Source of the DNA: Bacteroidota bacterium
GTDB taxonomy: Bacteria; Bacteroidota; Bacteroidia; Bacteroidales; PUMT01
Length of the DNA stretch: 10,876 bases
Direction of reading: 5' to 3'
Assembly: GCA_003567115.1 (NCBI GenBank)
Contig: PXAP01000105.1
Location: 1 to 10,876 of the forward strand
Shown: piece by piece, positions 1 to 6,414 of the stretch
How the letters are laid out: each line of letters begins with the position of its first letter
Numbering within the stretch: position 1 is the stretch's first letter
Notes under the pieces: model-generated
Told to the model about the DNA's origin: nothing
Databases searched by the model: none
The model's input: only the letters and a program-made list of their open reading frames with translations
Translations under genes and position numbers: made by a program

Positions 1-514
1 ATACTCCCGGTATCTGCTCCATGGTTGCTCTTCGGATCATAGGTTGTGCCTGTTCAGTAAGATCTGCCCGCAATTCATCACCTATGACCAGCATAAGGTT
101 AACCAGGTTTGTTGGTGTTGTAATTTGGTTGTTGTGCCAGTTTTCACCAACAAAATCATGTTCGACCCAAAATTCAAGTCCCCTGATAATAATATCCTTG
201 ACATTATCATCTCTATAATATTCAGATGATTCAGTCTTGTATGCCCTTGCGAGGCTGAATAGATTATTTGTGTGACGACCGTGTGGAAATCCAGCTTCTC
301 TGCTGAGATCATCATAATTAATACCTTGAAAGCTGCCGTCATCATTGGCTGTTTCGAGAATTTCGGTTATGCTTTTGTCATTAACGCCCGAACTCAAAAG
401 TTCATCGACGACTCTTCCTTTTATTATTTCAAAATCATCTGCTTTTGCATTTATGGAGATTGCAAACAGCATAGTTGCCAGTAAAGCGAGAAGTGATTTT
501 AAAGTTGGGTTCAT
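1..514 (-). CDS. Polysaccharide lyase family 8 (chondroitin AC lyase-like), 5' part, cut by window edge
   Basis: The minus-strand frame is open from an ATG at 514 to the left edge, giving about 171 N-terminal residues. It starts with a Sec signal peptide (MNPTLKSLLALLATMLFAIS, then INAKA-DD). The mature part has features I recall from the helical N-terminal domain of chondroitinase AC: a DDGSF segment (family DGSW), HTNNLFSLARAYK, EYYRDDNV and, near residues 125-142, ENWHNQITTPTNLVNLML (compare NWWHNEIATP in Flavobacterium/Pedobacter chondroitinase AC). PL8 enzymes cleave chondroitin, hyaluronan or xanthan by beta-elimination, in the periplasm or outside the cell. The catalytic Asn/His/Tyr residues lie beyond the edge, so substrate and integrity cannot be judged. 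The gene diverges from the sigma-factor operon across a 440-bp spacer. The family call is fairly firm and the substrate is not. Confidence 0.8.
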   Translation of the reverse strand, partial: MNPTLKSLLALLATMLFAISINAKADDFEIIKGRVVDELLSSGVNDKSITEILETANDDGSFQGINYDDLSREAGFPHGRHTNNLFSLARAYKTESSEYYRDDNVKDIIIRGLEFWVEHDFVGENWHNNQITTPTNLVNLMLVIGDELRADLTEQAQPMIRRATMEQIPGV

Positions 515-954
515 GATTTATTGTGTTTTTGAGTTATAGAAATTGGTTGGTTTGTTTAAAAAATCGCAGAGTGACATAATTCATATTTTCGCACCATAAA
601 ACAAACAAAATCCTTTAATCAAAATAATTCATCGAGGTTCTGACTCGGGGATAGTCTAAAAATAGTAAATTCTTTATTAATAACTGGATGATATGTTACT
701 ATATTTTGCAAATGCTTACTTCCCGTTTTTAGTTTGTTATATCTCACCTCCCGGGGGATTTTAAGGATGGTATGTCAGGAATAGGGATTAGTCCGGCTAT
801 CAATAAAATTATTGATAACAAATAACAATTAACCATGACAGAAATAGCAATTGTAATTTTTTCTGATATTGATTCTGCTGAATCATTTGGTAGTGTCTGT
901 TGATTTTTTTGTATTTTGGTCTGGTAAACCATTGTTGAAGTAACTTCCTGCTTT
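515..954. other. Divergent intergenic region between PL8 lyase and sigma operon
   Basis: This 440-bp AT-rich spacer separates two divergent genes, so it should carry both promoters. I see no convincing gene. It holds a perfect 20-bp inverted repeat at 798-817 and a GC-N4-GC element at 704-719 (TTTTGCaaatGCTTAC) whose right arm resembles the TetR operator described further right but whose left arm does not. No exact TAnnTTTG box was found. TATTTTG strings near 702-708 and 912-918 are only approximate. Confidence 0.5.
798..817. repeat. Perfect 9-bp inverted repeat with 2-nt centre
   Basis: TATCAATAA-AA-TTATTGATA forms a perfect AT-rich dyad about 140 bp upstream of the sigma-factor start. No T-run follows, so a terminator is unlikely. 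It could be a regulator site or a weak hairpin in the leader. Chance occurrence in AT-rich DNA cannot be excluded. Confidence 0.45.
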
Positions 955-1515
955 GTGAAAAAACTTCAAAAAGTAGACCTTGCCGGATGGGTCGAATCTT
1001 TTTCCGAAGAGCTCTATTCATGGACGCTTTACAAGATCTCTGATCCTGAAACGGCAAAGGACCTGGTACAGAATACTTTCCTGGCTGCAGCGGAAAAAAT
1101 TGACGGATTCAAGGGTGACAGCTCCCCGAAAACATGGCTTTTCGCCATACTTAACAATAAAATCATTGATATTTACCGCAAAAAGGTGAAACAGCCGGTA
1201 AAACAGGAAGAACAGTTTCTCTCCGGGTTTTTTGATGAAGGTGAGAAATGGAAGACGGGCAGGAGTCCCCTGGAGTGGCAGGAAGAAGAGAGTCACCTGC
1301 TGGACAATGATGATTTCAGGGCCGTTCTTAAAAGATGCCTTGATGAACTGCCCGAAAAATGGAACGCATGTGTACAGCTCAAGTTCATGGAAAACAAAAA
1401 AGGTGAAGATATCTGTCAGGAAATAGGAATAACCCCTTCTAATTTCTGGCAGATCATTCACAGGGCCAAACTTCAGTTGAGGGATTGTATAGAGGTTAAC
1501 TGGTTCACTAATTAA
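955..1515 (+). CDS. RNA polymerase ECF-type sigma-70 factor
   Basis: The 186-residue protein has the two-domain ECF layout. Region 2 (about residues 8-75) includes SDPETAKDLVQNTFLAA, a G-D-SSPKTWLFAIL segment and KIIDIYRKK, typical of -10 recognition. Region 4 (about 125-180) has LDELPEKWNACVQLKF, then the helix-turn-helix GEDICQEIGITPSNFWQIIH and RAKLQLRDCI, which would read the -35 element. The start is the GTG at 955; the same frame has a TAA at 925-927 and no ATG in between. A small Hx3Cx2C protein follows 60 bp downstream and a thiol peroxidase-like gene after it. This suggests a sigma/anti-sigma pair responding to oxidative or thiol stress, probably autoregulated. Family assignment is strong; the signal is inferred. 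Confidence 0.9.
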   Translation: MKKLQKVDLAGWVESFSEELYSWTLYKISDPETAKDLVQNTFLAAAEKIDGFKGDSSPKTWLFAILNNKIIDIYRKKVKQPVKQEEQFLSGFFDEGEKWKTGRSPLEWQEEESHLLDNDDFRAVLKRCLDELPEKWNACVQLKFMENKKGEDICQEIGITPSNFWQIIHRAKLQLRDCIEVNWFTN

Positions 1516-1575
1516 TTCAAAACGTTGATCTGTTAAGATCTTGGTAATAATGGTAAGATTAAGAGAACAAAAGAT

Positions 1576-1860
1576 ATGGGCAAAAAAATAATGCATATAC
1601 TTTTTCTTTCCTGCCTTAAGGCAACGGAGATCATTGAAAAAGGACTGCATTTCAAGCTTTCATGGAAGGAGAAACTCCAGTTAAGGATGCACAAGATGAT
1701 GTGTGACATCTGCCCACGGTATGAAAAGCAGAGCCTTTTCCTTGACGATGCACTAAAAGAAGGCCACGATTATAGCCTGAGCCGCGGGATTAAGCCTTCA
1801 AAAGAGGAAATAAGAGAACTGAAAAAAAGAATCAACGAGAGGCTTACCGGTATAAAATAA
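1576..1860 (+). CDS. Small ZAS-like anti-sigma candidate (Hx3Cx2C)
   Basis: This 94-residue protein has no membrane segment and contains SCLKATEIIEK (residues 12-22), LSWKEKLQLRMHK and the motif H39-x3-C43-x2-C46, with a further Cys13. An Hx3Cx2C site plus an upstream Cys fits the zinc-binding anti-sigma (ZAS) fold, in which thiol oxidation releases zinc and frees the sigma factor. The charged C-terminus (KPSKEEIRELKKRINERL) could form a helix. It lies directly downstream of the ECF sigma gene and 11 bp before the peroxidase-related gene, so the three are likely co-transcribed. A second in-frame ATG at 1591 would shorten the N-terminus by five residues and place SCLKAT closer to the start, so either start is possible. 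Anti-sigma function is inferred from motif and position. Confidence 0.68.
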   Translation: MGKKIMHILFLSCLKATEIIEKGLHFKLSWKEKLQLRMHKMMCDICPRYEKQSLFLDDALKEGHDYSLSRGIKPSKEEIRELKKRINERLTGIK

Positions 1861-1871
1861 TTCGAACATAG

Positions 1872-2432
1872 ATGGCAAGGATAAAGGTTATAGAGCCCGG
1901 AGAGGCAACAGGCAGACTGAAAGAGATTTATGATGATATCACTGCCAGGAGGGGCAAGCTTGCCGAGGTGCATAAAATACAGAGCCTGAGGCCTGAGAGT
2001 ATAGTCAGCCATATGGATCTTTACCTGGAGGTTATGTTCTCAGGATCAGATCTGACAAGATCTGAAAGGGAGATGATGGCGGTGGTTGTTTCAGTCAGCA
2101 ACGGCTGTGATTACTGCCGGCTGCATCACGCTGAAGCACTCAACCATTACTGGAAAGATGACGGCAGGATATCATTGTTTACGGCCGATTTTACAAGTGC
2201 CGGCCTCAGTGAGAATGAGATGCTGCTATGCCGGTTTGCGGGGGAGCTTACCCTCAGGCCCGAAAGTTTTCATAAAGATTCAATGATTGAAGATCTGCGA
2301 AATGCAGGATTAACCGACAATGCCATTTTGGATGCAACCCTTGTCGTTTCATACTTCAACTTTGTAAACAGGATCGTGCTTGCCATGGGAGTGGAATGTG
2401 ATCCGGAAGAGCTGCGGGGATATAACTTTTAG
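1872..2432 (+). CDS. Peroxidase-related protein, AhpD/carboxymuconolactone decarboxylase-like
   Basis: The 186-residue protein matches the AhpD-like family in layout: LTRSEREMMAVVVSVSNGC (about 61-79), then C79-D-Y-C82-x3-H86, the CxxCxxxH thiol centre with the acidic residue upstream. Members reduce peroxides or act as disulfide reductants; the length suits the 'uncharacterized peroxidase-related enzyme' subgroup. No signal peptide is seen, so it should be cytoplasmic. It starts 11 bp after the anti-sigma candidate, probably as the effector of a redox-responsive sigma operon. The C-terminal half (LTDNAILDATLVVSYFNFVNRI) matches the usual second helical region. Family assignment is strong; substrate and electron donor are unknown. 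Confidence 0.88.
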   Translation: MARIKVIEPGEATGRLKEIYDDITARRGKLAEVHKIQSLRPESIVSHMDLYLEVMFSGSDLTRSEREMMAVVVSVSNGCDYCRLHHAEALNHYWKDDGRISLFTADFTSAGLSENEMLLCRFAGELTLRPESFHKDSMIEDLRNAGLTDNAILDATLVVSYFNFVNRIVLAMGVECDPEELRGYNF

Positions 2433-2449
2433 TCTTCAGTACAGGCCAG

Positions 2450-2468
2450 GCAGCCCTAAACTGGCTGC
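2450..2468 (+). other. Short GC-rich hairpin after sigma operon
   Basis: GCAGCC and GGCTGC pair perfectly around the 7-nt loop CTAAACT, 18 bp after the peroxidase-related stop codon. No T-run follows, so it is at most a transcript-end stabiliser or part of a termination region with the structure at 2510-2555. Confidence 0.35.
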
Positions 2469-2509
2469 GTCACCATTAACCACCTGGAGGCATTTTGATC
2501 CGGACTGCA

Positions 2510-2555
2510 AAAAAGGGCTTCGGTAATAAGAAATCCTGAATAATCTGCCCTTTTT
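2510..2555 (+). terminator. Candidate intrinsic terminator of the sigma operon
   Basis: AAAAAGGGC (2510-2518) pairs perfectly with GCCCTTTTT (2547-2555), and the right arm ends in a T-run followed by ATAAT. The loop is 28 nt, which is long. A-runs on one side and T-runs on the other would allow bidirectional use. It sits between the peroxidase-related gene and a small membrane-protein gene, where a terminator is expected. Confidence 0.45.
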
Positions 2556-2615
2556 ATAATGTTTAGTTACCTTTATGATTGATTTCTTTAATGCTTCAAT
2601 AAAAAAGGAATGATT

Positions 2616-2786
2616 ATGAGAATTAAAAATATTCTATTAGTATTATTGGGTCTTCTGGCAGTCGTGATGATTTTTCTCGGTGTTAGGGCTGATATTATGC
2701 CTCCTGTGCTTACAGGAATAGGTTTTATCATAATTGCTGTATTGTTTTATTCAGGAGGGTATGATAATCAAAATAAGAAAAAATAG
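2616..2786 (+). CDS. Small two-helix membrane protein, 56 aa
   Basis: An ATG at 2616 opens a 56-residue frame ending at TAG 2784-2786. The product has two hydrophobic segments, about residues 5-22 (NILLVLLGLLAVVMIFLG) and 28-46 (MPPVLTGIGFIIIAVLFYS), joined by the short polar turn VRAD, with a basic tail (NQNKKK). This is a credible inner-membrane hairpin protein, and the bias toward hydrophobic codons argues against a chance frame. I recognise no family. It lies between the terminator candidate and the rhodanese gene, 54 bp before the latter, with an inverted repeat in between. It could belong to the rhodanese transcript or be a separate gene. Confidence 0.55.
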   Translation: MRIKNILLVLLGLLAVVMIFLGVRADIMPPVLTGIGFIIIAVLFYSGGYDNQNKKK

Positions 2787-2797
2787 TCAGGATTGCT

Positions 2798-2822
2798 TAC
2801 TTAATTATTTATCAATTAAGTA
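2798..2822. repeat. Perfect 9-bp inverted repeat before the rhodanese gene
   Basis: TACTTAATT (2798-2806) and AATTAAGTA (2814-2822) are perfect complements around the 7-nt loop ATTTATC. The dyad ends 18 bp before the rhodanese GTG start. An A-rich stretch follows on this strand, so it is a poor terminator for forward transcription. An operator or a translation-affecting hairpin is more likely. Confidence 0.5.
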
Positions 2823-2840
2823 TTAAAAAAATTTTCAAAA

Positions 2841-4157
2841 GTGATTGACAGGGTAAAGGAGATCTCAAAAGAAGAACTAAAAAAGGCCATTGATAATCCG
2901 GCAAAAAAGATAATCGATACACGCCCCATAGATGCCTACAACGGCTGGCAGTTGAACAATGAACCCCGCGGGGGGCATATCAGGAAGGCCAGGAGCCTCC
3001 CCTTCAAGTGGACCGGTTACATTGACTGGATCGAAATGGTGAGGCATAAACAGATCTTTCCTGAACATGATATTATTGTTTACGGGTACAACAGGGATGA
3101 AATCGATGCCGTGGCCGAACGTTTCATTAAATCGGGTTATAAAAAGGTCAGTGTTTATTATCATTTCAATGATGAATGGATGATCGATACTTCATTGCCG
3201 ATGCAGAAGTTGAAAAGGTACAGCCGACTTGTTTCCGCCGGATGGATCAACATCCTTATTTCGGGTGGCAGACCATCGCACTACGATAACGATAAATTCC
3301 GTATAGTTCACGCCCACTACCGTAACCGTGACGCTTACCTGAGCGGACATATACCCGGGGCCATAGATATTGACACCCTTGAACTAGAGGCTACCGAAAC
3401 ATGGAACAGGCGATCGCCGGCAGAGCTGAAAGATGCACTTGAGAAACATGGTATAACTTCAGATACCACTGTGATCATGTATGGCAAGTTCATGCATCCA
3501 GATAACAGTGACCCCTTCCCTGGAAGTGCTGCAGGAGATATTGGAGCCATACGGTGTGCTTTTATAATGATGTATGCAGGGGTAAAGGACGTAAGGGTTT
3601 TGAACGGCGGCTTTCAGTCATGGACAGATGCAGGATACGAGGTCTCGTACACCGATGAGCCCAAACATCCTGTTAAGGAGTTCGGTGCTGAGATCCCCCA
3701 AAAACCCGAACTGGTAGTTGACACCCCCCGGGCAAAAGAAATGCTGATATTGGCTGATAGTGAACTGGTGTGTGTGCGCTCCTGGCCTGAGTATATTGGT
3801 CAGGTGAGCGGCTACAATTATATTGAACCAAAAGGGAGGATACCGGGAGCTGTTTTTGCCGATAGCGGCTCTGACGCCTATCATATGGAGAACTACCGGA
3901 ATTTTGACCATACCACCAGGGAGTTTCATGAAATATATGACTTCTGGGTAAATAACGGGATCTCATCTGATAAGCACCTTGCCTTTTATTGCGGTACCGG
4001 ATGGCGCGGAAGCGAGGCATGGTTCAATGCATGGCTGATGGGCTGGCCCAGGGTATCGGTTTATGACGGTGGCTGGTTCGAATGGAGCAATGATCCTGAT
4101 AATCCTTTTGAAACCGGTATTCCCGGAGAATTGGCTGATCAGAGCGAAAGAAAATGA
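2841..4157 (+). CDS. Triple-domain rhodanese sulfurtransferase with a single active site
   Basis: The 438-residue protein contains three consecutive rhodanese-like units. Unit 1 (about 5-130) has KKIIDTRPIDAYNGW and GGHIRKARSLPF but YGYNRDE at the loop position, so no Cys. Unit 2 (about 150-275) has YLSGHIPGAIDID and VRVLNGGFQSWTDAGY but YGKFMHP at the loop, again no Cys. Unit 3 (about 290-430) has KGRIPGAVFADSG and the loop C384-GTGWR (CxxGxR) followed by VSVYDGGWFEW, as in thiosulfate or mercaptopyruvate sulfurtransferases. Only unit 3 should form the persulfide; the other two are probably structural or substrate-binding. No signal peptide is present, so it is likely cytoplasmic. The chosen start is the GTG at 2841, just before MIDRVKEISKEEL. 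The physiological sulfur donor and acceptor cannot be read from sequence. Confidence 0.9.
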   Translation: MIDRVKEISKEELKKAIDNPAKKIIDTRPIDAYNGWQLNNEPRGGHIRKARSLPFKWTGYIDWIEMVRHKQIFPEHDIIVYGYNRDEIDAVAERFIKSGYKKVSVYYHFNDEWMIDTSLPMQKLKRYSRLVSAGWINILISGGRPSHYDNDKFRIVHAHYRNRDAYLSGHIPGAIDIDTLELEATETWNRRSPAELKDALEKHGITSDTTVIMYGKFMHPDNSDPFPGSAAGDIGAIRCAFIMMYAGVKDVRVLNGGFQSWTDAGYEVSYTDEPKHPVKEFGAEIPQKPELVVDTPRAKEMLILADSELVCVRSWPEYIGQVSGYNYIEPKGRIPGAVFADSGSDAYHMENYRNFDHTTREFHEIYDFWVNNGISSDKHLAFYCGTGWRGSEAWFNAWLMGWPRVSVYDGGWFEWSNDPDNPFETGIPGELADQSERK

Positions 4158-4172
4158 TTATTTTTAAACTGG

Positions 4173-4200
4173 TTAAGTTCTCCGATTTTTCGGGCCTTAA
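4173..4200 (+). terminator. Weak stem-loop after rhodanese gene
   Basis: An outer stem TTAAG (4173-4177)/CTTAA (4196-4200) encloses an inner stem CCGA-TTTT-TCGG. It lies 15 bp after the rhodanese stop. There is no downstream T-run, so rho-independent function is doubtful. Confidence 0.25.
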
Positions 4201-4250
4201 ACAATAAATACGGTTTAATACCCCGGAACATAGCAGCAGGGAGGTTTATT

Positions 4251-4259
4251 TAATATTTG
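4251..4259 (+). promoter_or_regulatory. Possible -7 element for flavin reductase
   Basis: TAATATTTG resembles the Bacteroidota TAnnTTTG -7 box with one extra base and lies 30 bp before the ATG at 4290, a suitable distance. No clear -33 TTTG was found at the expected spacing. Confidence 0.3.
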
Positions 4260-4289
4260 AGCTTAATCACAAAAAATAAAACTAAAATT

Positions 4290-4868
4290 ATGGAATTGAC
4301 TATCAGTATTATTTACGGATCTGTACGTACTGACCGACAGGGAATAAAGGCAGCCAGGTTTCTCGAAAAAAAACTAAAAGAAAGAAATATAAACCCTCAT
4401 TTTGTTGACCCGAAGGAGTATCAGCTCCCGTTCCTTGACAAGATGTACAAGGAGTATGAGCCTGGCAAGGCTCCTGCCCCTATGGATAAGCTTGCAGGAA
4501 TATTTAAAGGCAGTGACGGTTTCCTGGTCGTTACAGGCGAATATAACCACAGCATACCCCCGGCATTGAAGAACCTGCTGGATCATTTCCAGACGGAATA
4601 CTTGTTTAAACCGTCGGCGATAGCTTCCTACTCTGCAGGTTCATTCGGAGGGGTAAGAGCCTCGGTGCATCTGAGAGCAATCCTGGGGGAGCTTGGCATG
4701 CCCTCTATCTCATCTATACTGCCTTTTCCGGTAATCGGCAACCTGTTCGATGATAACCTTAACCCGAAAAATGAAATGGTAAACTCATCGACAGAAAGAT
4801 TCCTTGATGAGTTCCATTGGTATGCAGAAGCCTTTAAAAATCAGAGGGGGAAGGGACTTCCATATTGA
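4290..4868 (+). CDS. NADPH-dependent FMN reductase / flavodoxin-like quinone reductase
   Basis: The 192-residue product is a flavodoxin-fold reductase of the PF03358 type. It begins MELTISIIYGSVRTDRQG, where GSxR is the FMN-phosphate loop, and continues with GFLVVTGEYNHSIPPALKNL, the conserved EYN-xSIPxxLKN segment, and SYSAGSFGGVRAS at the second flavin-contact loop. Proteins of this family reduce flavins, quinones, azo dyes or chromate with NAD(P)H in the cytoplasm. I chose the ATG at 4290 because the fold starts immediately there; an in-frame TTG at 4257 would add 11 residues without homology and overlap the likely promoter. It stands alone, 132 bp after the rhodanese and followed by a long spacer. 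Its place among sulfur/redox genes suggests electrophile or quinone defence, which is inference. Confidence 0.88.
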   Translation: MELTISIIYGSVRTDRQGIKAARFLEKKLKERNINPHFVDPKEYQLPFLDKMYKEYEPGKAPAPMDKLAGIFKGSDGFLVVTGEYNHSIPPALKNLLDHFQTEYLFKPSAIASYSAGSFGGVRASVHLRAILGELGMPSISSILPFPVIGNLFDDNLNPKNEMVNSSTERFLDEFHWYAEAFKNQRGKGLPY

Positions 4869-5325
4869 ACCCGGTAATTACTGATTCCTTCGCATTGTAT
4901 TTCAGTCTCTGCAGAACAATGATATTGGCTGACGGATATTGCCGGAAGTTTGTAATATTCTGATTTAAGACGTTAATATTTCTGTTGTAAAGAACAGGCA
5001 GCATTTACCATATTATCAATCCTGTATTGAGTTCCGGGAGCATACAAGTTTCAGATTACATTGTTCTTTTTATCTCTAAGGGCTATATATGAAAACCGGC
5101 TTGCTAGGCACCTCCTTATCCCGGCAAGACTTTCCCGGGAAGTAATGGGGGGTTAAAAAATTGGAATTCCGGTGAACAAATATTTTCAAATATTGTATTA
5201 TTACTAAGCGTAAGCTTGGATATATTAAAATTTATACCTAAACACAGAGAAATAAATAATCTAAAAAATGTAAGGATTTGAAATTTCTCCGACAGTTAAA
5301 CTAAATAAACACTAAAAAATAAATT
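4869..5325. other. 457-bp spacer containing the thioredoxin control region
   Basis: No convincing gene is present. An 18-codon frame from the ATG at 5089 (MKTGLLGTSLSRQDFPGK) looks coding-like but has no support. A 10-bp palindrome TTCCCGGGAA lies at 5132-5141. The right part, from about 5160, is strongly AT-rich and carries the operator-like dyad at 5204-5219 followed by a leader of about 105 nt before the thioredoxin ATG. Confidence 0.5.
5204..5219. promoter_or_regulatory. Operator-like dyad, site 1 (before thioredoxin)
   Basis: CTAAGC-gtaa-GCTTGG matches the sites at 7064, 7695 and 8619 in arm sequence and spacing: 5 of 6 arm positions are symmetric and both arms are identical to those of the 8619 site. 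The flanking ATTACTAAGC is shared with the 7695 site. Its central four bases differ from AATT, so the match lies in the arms, as expected for a dimeric regulator. It would control the thioredoxin and possibly the Rdh-like genes downstream. Confidence 0.65.
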
Positions 5326-5769
5326 ATGAGAAAACTTATAGTCTTATTGCCAATCCTGTTAATTGCTTTTATAGCTCTTGTATATCCATTTAAAAGCAAT
5401 TCCGTTAGCGAAACTGAAACTGGAATTTCCTTTCATCAGGGAACATGGGAGGAGGCACTGCAATTGGCAGAAAAAGAAGGTAAACCCATTTTTCTCGATA
5501 TTTCAGCTAGTTGGTGCGGCCCTTGCAAAAAGCTGAAAGCGACTACTTTTCCTGATGAGGAGGTGGGGGAATTTTATAACGCCAACTTTATCAACGTGAT
5601 GGTTGACGGGGAAAAAGGAGAAGGAATTGAACTGGCCCGCAAGTTTGAAATCAAGGGATATCCAAGTTTGATTTTTTTTGACAGTAACGGGGAGTTTATT
5701 GCACAAACGACCGGTTATCGTAATCCTGAGCAGTTTATTGAGATCGGAAGGAAGATTATAAACAGGTAA
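5326..5769 (+). CDS. Membrane-anchored or exported thioredoxin-like protein
   Basis: The 147-residue protein starts with a hydrophobic segment (RKLIVLLPILLIAFIALVYP, residues 2-21) that is a signal anchor or uncleaved signal. The thioredoxin domain follows: GTWEEALQLAEKEGKPIFLD, then WCGPC at 63-67 with C64 and C67, ATTFPDEEV, and the cis-proline loop GYPSLIFFD. This is the Thioredoxin_7/DsbD-gamma-like arrangement. It should act in the periplasm as a dithiol reductant or oxidant. No lipobox cysteine is present. It is preceded by the operator-like site at 5204-5219 and followed by the Rdh-like genes, with a relic-looking stretch between. It may supply reductant to exported proteins of this locus, which is inference. 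Family assignment is strong. Confidence 0.9.
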   Translation: MRKLIVLLPILLIAFIALVYPFKSNSVSETETGISFHQGTWEEALQLAEKEGKPIFLDISASWCGPCKKLKATTFPDEEVGEFYNANFINVMVDGEKGEGIELARKFEIKGYPSLIFFDSNGEFIAQTTGYRNPEQFIEIGRKIINR

Positions 5770-5959
5770 TTTTTAGTTCTTTCTTCCGTCAGGGGTAAAA
5801 TCAACAACCCTCCAAATCAACCTTATGAACATGAAGTAACCCATGGAATCGAATATGAGTTTATTCCTAATTGGATGGTGCCTTAAAGAAAGTATTGATA
5901 AATATGATGAATCGGGCAATATAATTAACCTAAACATTTTCCGATGGACGGTGAATTAA
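5770..5959 (+). pseudogene. Coding-like relic with a frame break, unidentified
   Basis: Immediately after the thioredoxin stop, the same frame is open to TAA 5884-5886 and reads KINNPPNQPYEHEVTHGIEY then EFIPNWMVP, which looks like real protein. A second frame from ATG 5855 is open to TAA 5957-5959 and contains CLKESIDKYDESGNIINLNI, which also looks coding. A frameshift near 5880 would join the two. No start fits the first part. I read this as the remnant of a small deleted gene, without a family match. An alternative is a real 34-residue leader peptide at 5855-5959, overlapping the next gene by 16 nt. Confidence 0.3.
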
Positions 5960-6402
5960 ACAGAAGGGATTTTCTTAAAAAGGCGGGTGTGACCGGCGGG
6001 GCCTTGTCGCTGGCCGGCGCCGCAGCAGCGGGGTTTGGAGCTGGACGAAGCAGGGACAGCTATACCGGGTGGGGGCGGACTGCCTATGGCGGTGACCAGT
6101 TCTTCAACCGCAAACCGTTTCTGGCCGATAAACCGACTTACGAACAAACCGGTAATCCCCGCCGTATTGAATATATAGAGGACCTGTTCAAGCGTCTGGG
6201 CGAACTCCGGAGGGTTATGTACGCTCCCGGGGGTGAGAGTTGGACATTTGATCAGGGGGTTGAAGCATTACCTGAACATCTGAGGAGTTATTACCGGGAG
6301 CATCCCGGTGCCCAGGAGTATCTGCCTCCGCCTGACGGGAACAACAATACCTATCTGGATCCGCCCAAATGGCTGCGCACCGGTGAATGGTTTGATATTT
6401 AA
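5944..6402 (+). CDS. Tat-signal protein resembling the N-terminus of reductive dehalogenase RdhA, core absent
   Basis: The 152-residue protein opens with a twin-arginine signal, RRDFLKK at residues 7-13, then GVTGGALSLAGAAAAGFGAG. The following segment, YTGWGRTAYGGDQFFNRKPF and ADKPTYEQTG, resembles from memory the region just after the Tat signal of respiratory RdhA proteins. RdhA is normally about 450-550 residues, with a cobalamin-binding nitroreductase-like core and two 4Fe-4S clusters; here there is no CxxCxxCxxxCP and no such core. The protein ends PPKWLRTGEWFDI at a clean TAA. The RdhB-like gene starts 12 bp later. It may be an internal-deletion remnant of rdhA or a stand-alone exported protein built from its N-terminus. 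The Tat signal is certain; the RdhA relationship is likely but unproven. Confidence 0.6.
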   Translation: MDGELNRRDFLKKAGVTGGALSLAGAAAAGFGAGRSRDSYTGWGRTAYGGDQFFNRKPFLADKPTYEQTGNPRRIEYIEDLFKRLGELRRVMYAPGGESWTFDQGVEALPEHLRSYYREHPGAQEYLPPPDGNNNTYLDPPKWLRTGEWFDI

Positions 6403-6414
6403 CTTTTATGTCTT

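Noticed and set aside
21..539. Several short plus-strand frames at the left end
   Set aside because: They are antisense to the PL8 lyase, whose minus-strand frame is open with signal peptide and family motifs.
704..719. TTTTGCaaatGCTTAC as a fifth TetR-type operator before the sigma operon
   Set aside because: Only the right arm matches; the left arm TTTT is unlike CTAA, and it is 250 bp from the gene start. Kept as a weak half-site only.
1527..1540. GATCT-GTTA-AGATC hairpin between sigma and anti-sigma genes as a terminator
   Set aside because: Only five base pairs, no T-run, and it lies inside a likely operon.
1018..1650. 210-residue minus-strand frame opposite the sigma gene
   Set aside because: It is the shadow of the sigma and anti-sigma genes; it has no domain pattern, whereas the plus strand has clear sigma regions 2 and 4.
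5089..5145. 18-codon ORF MKTGLLGTSLSRQDFPGK as a gene
   Set aside because: Too short, no homology recognised and no promoter close by.
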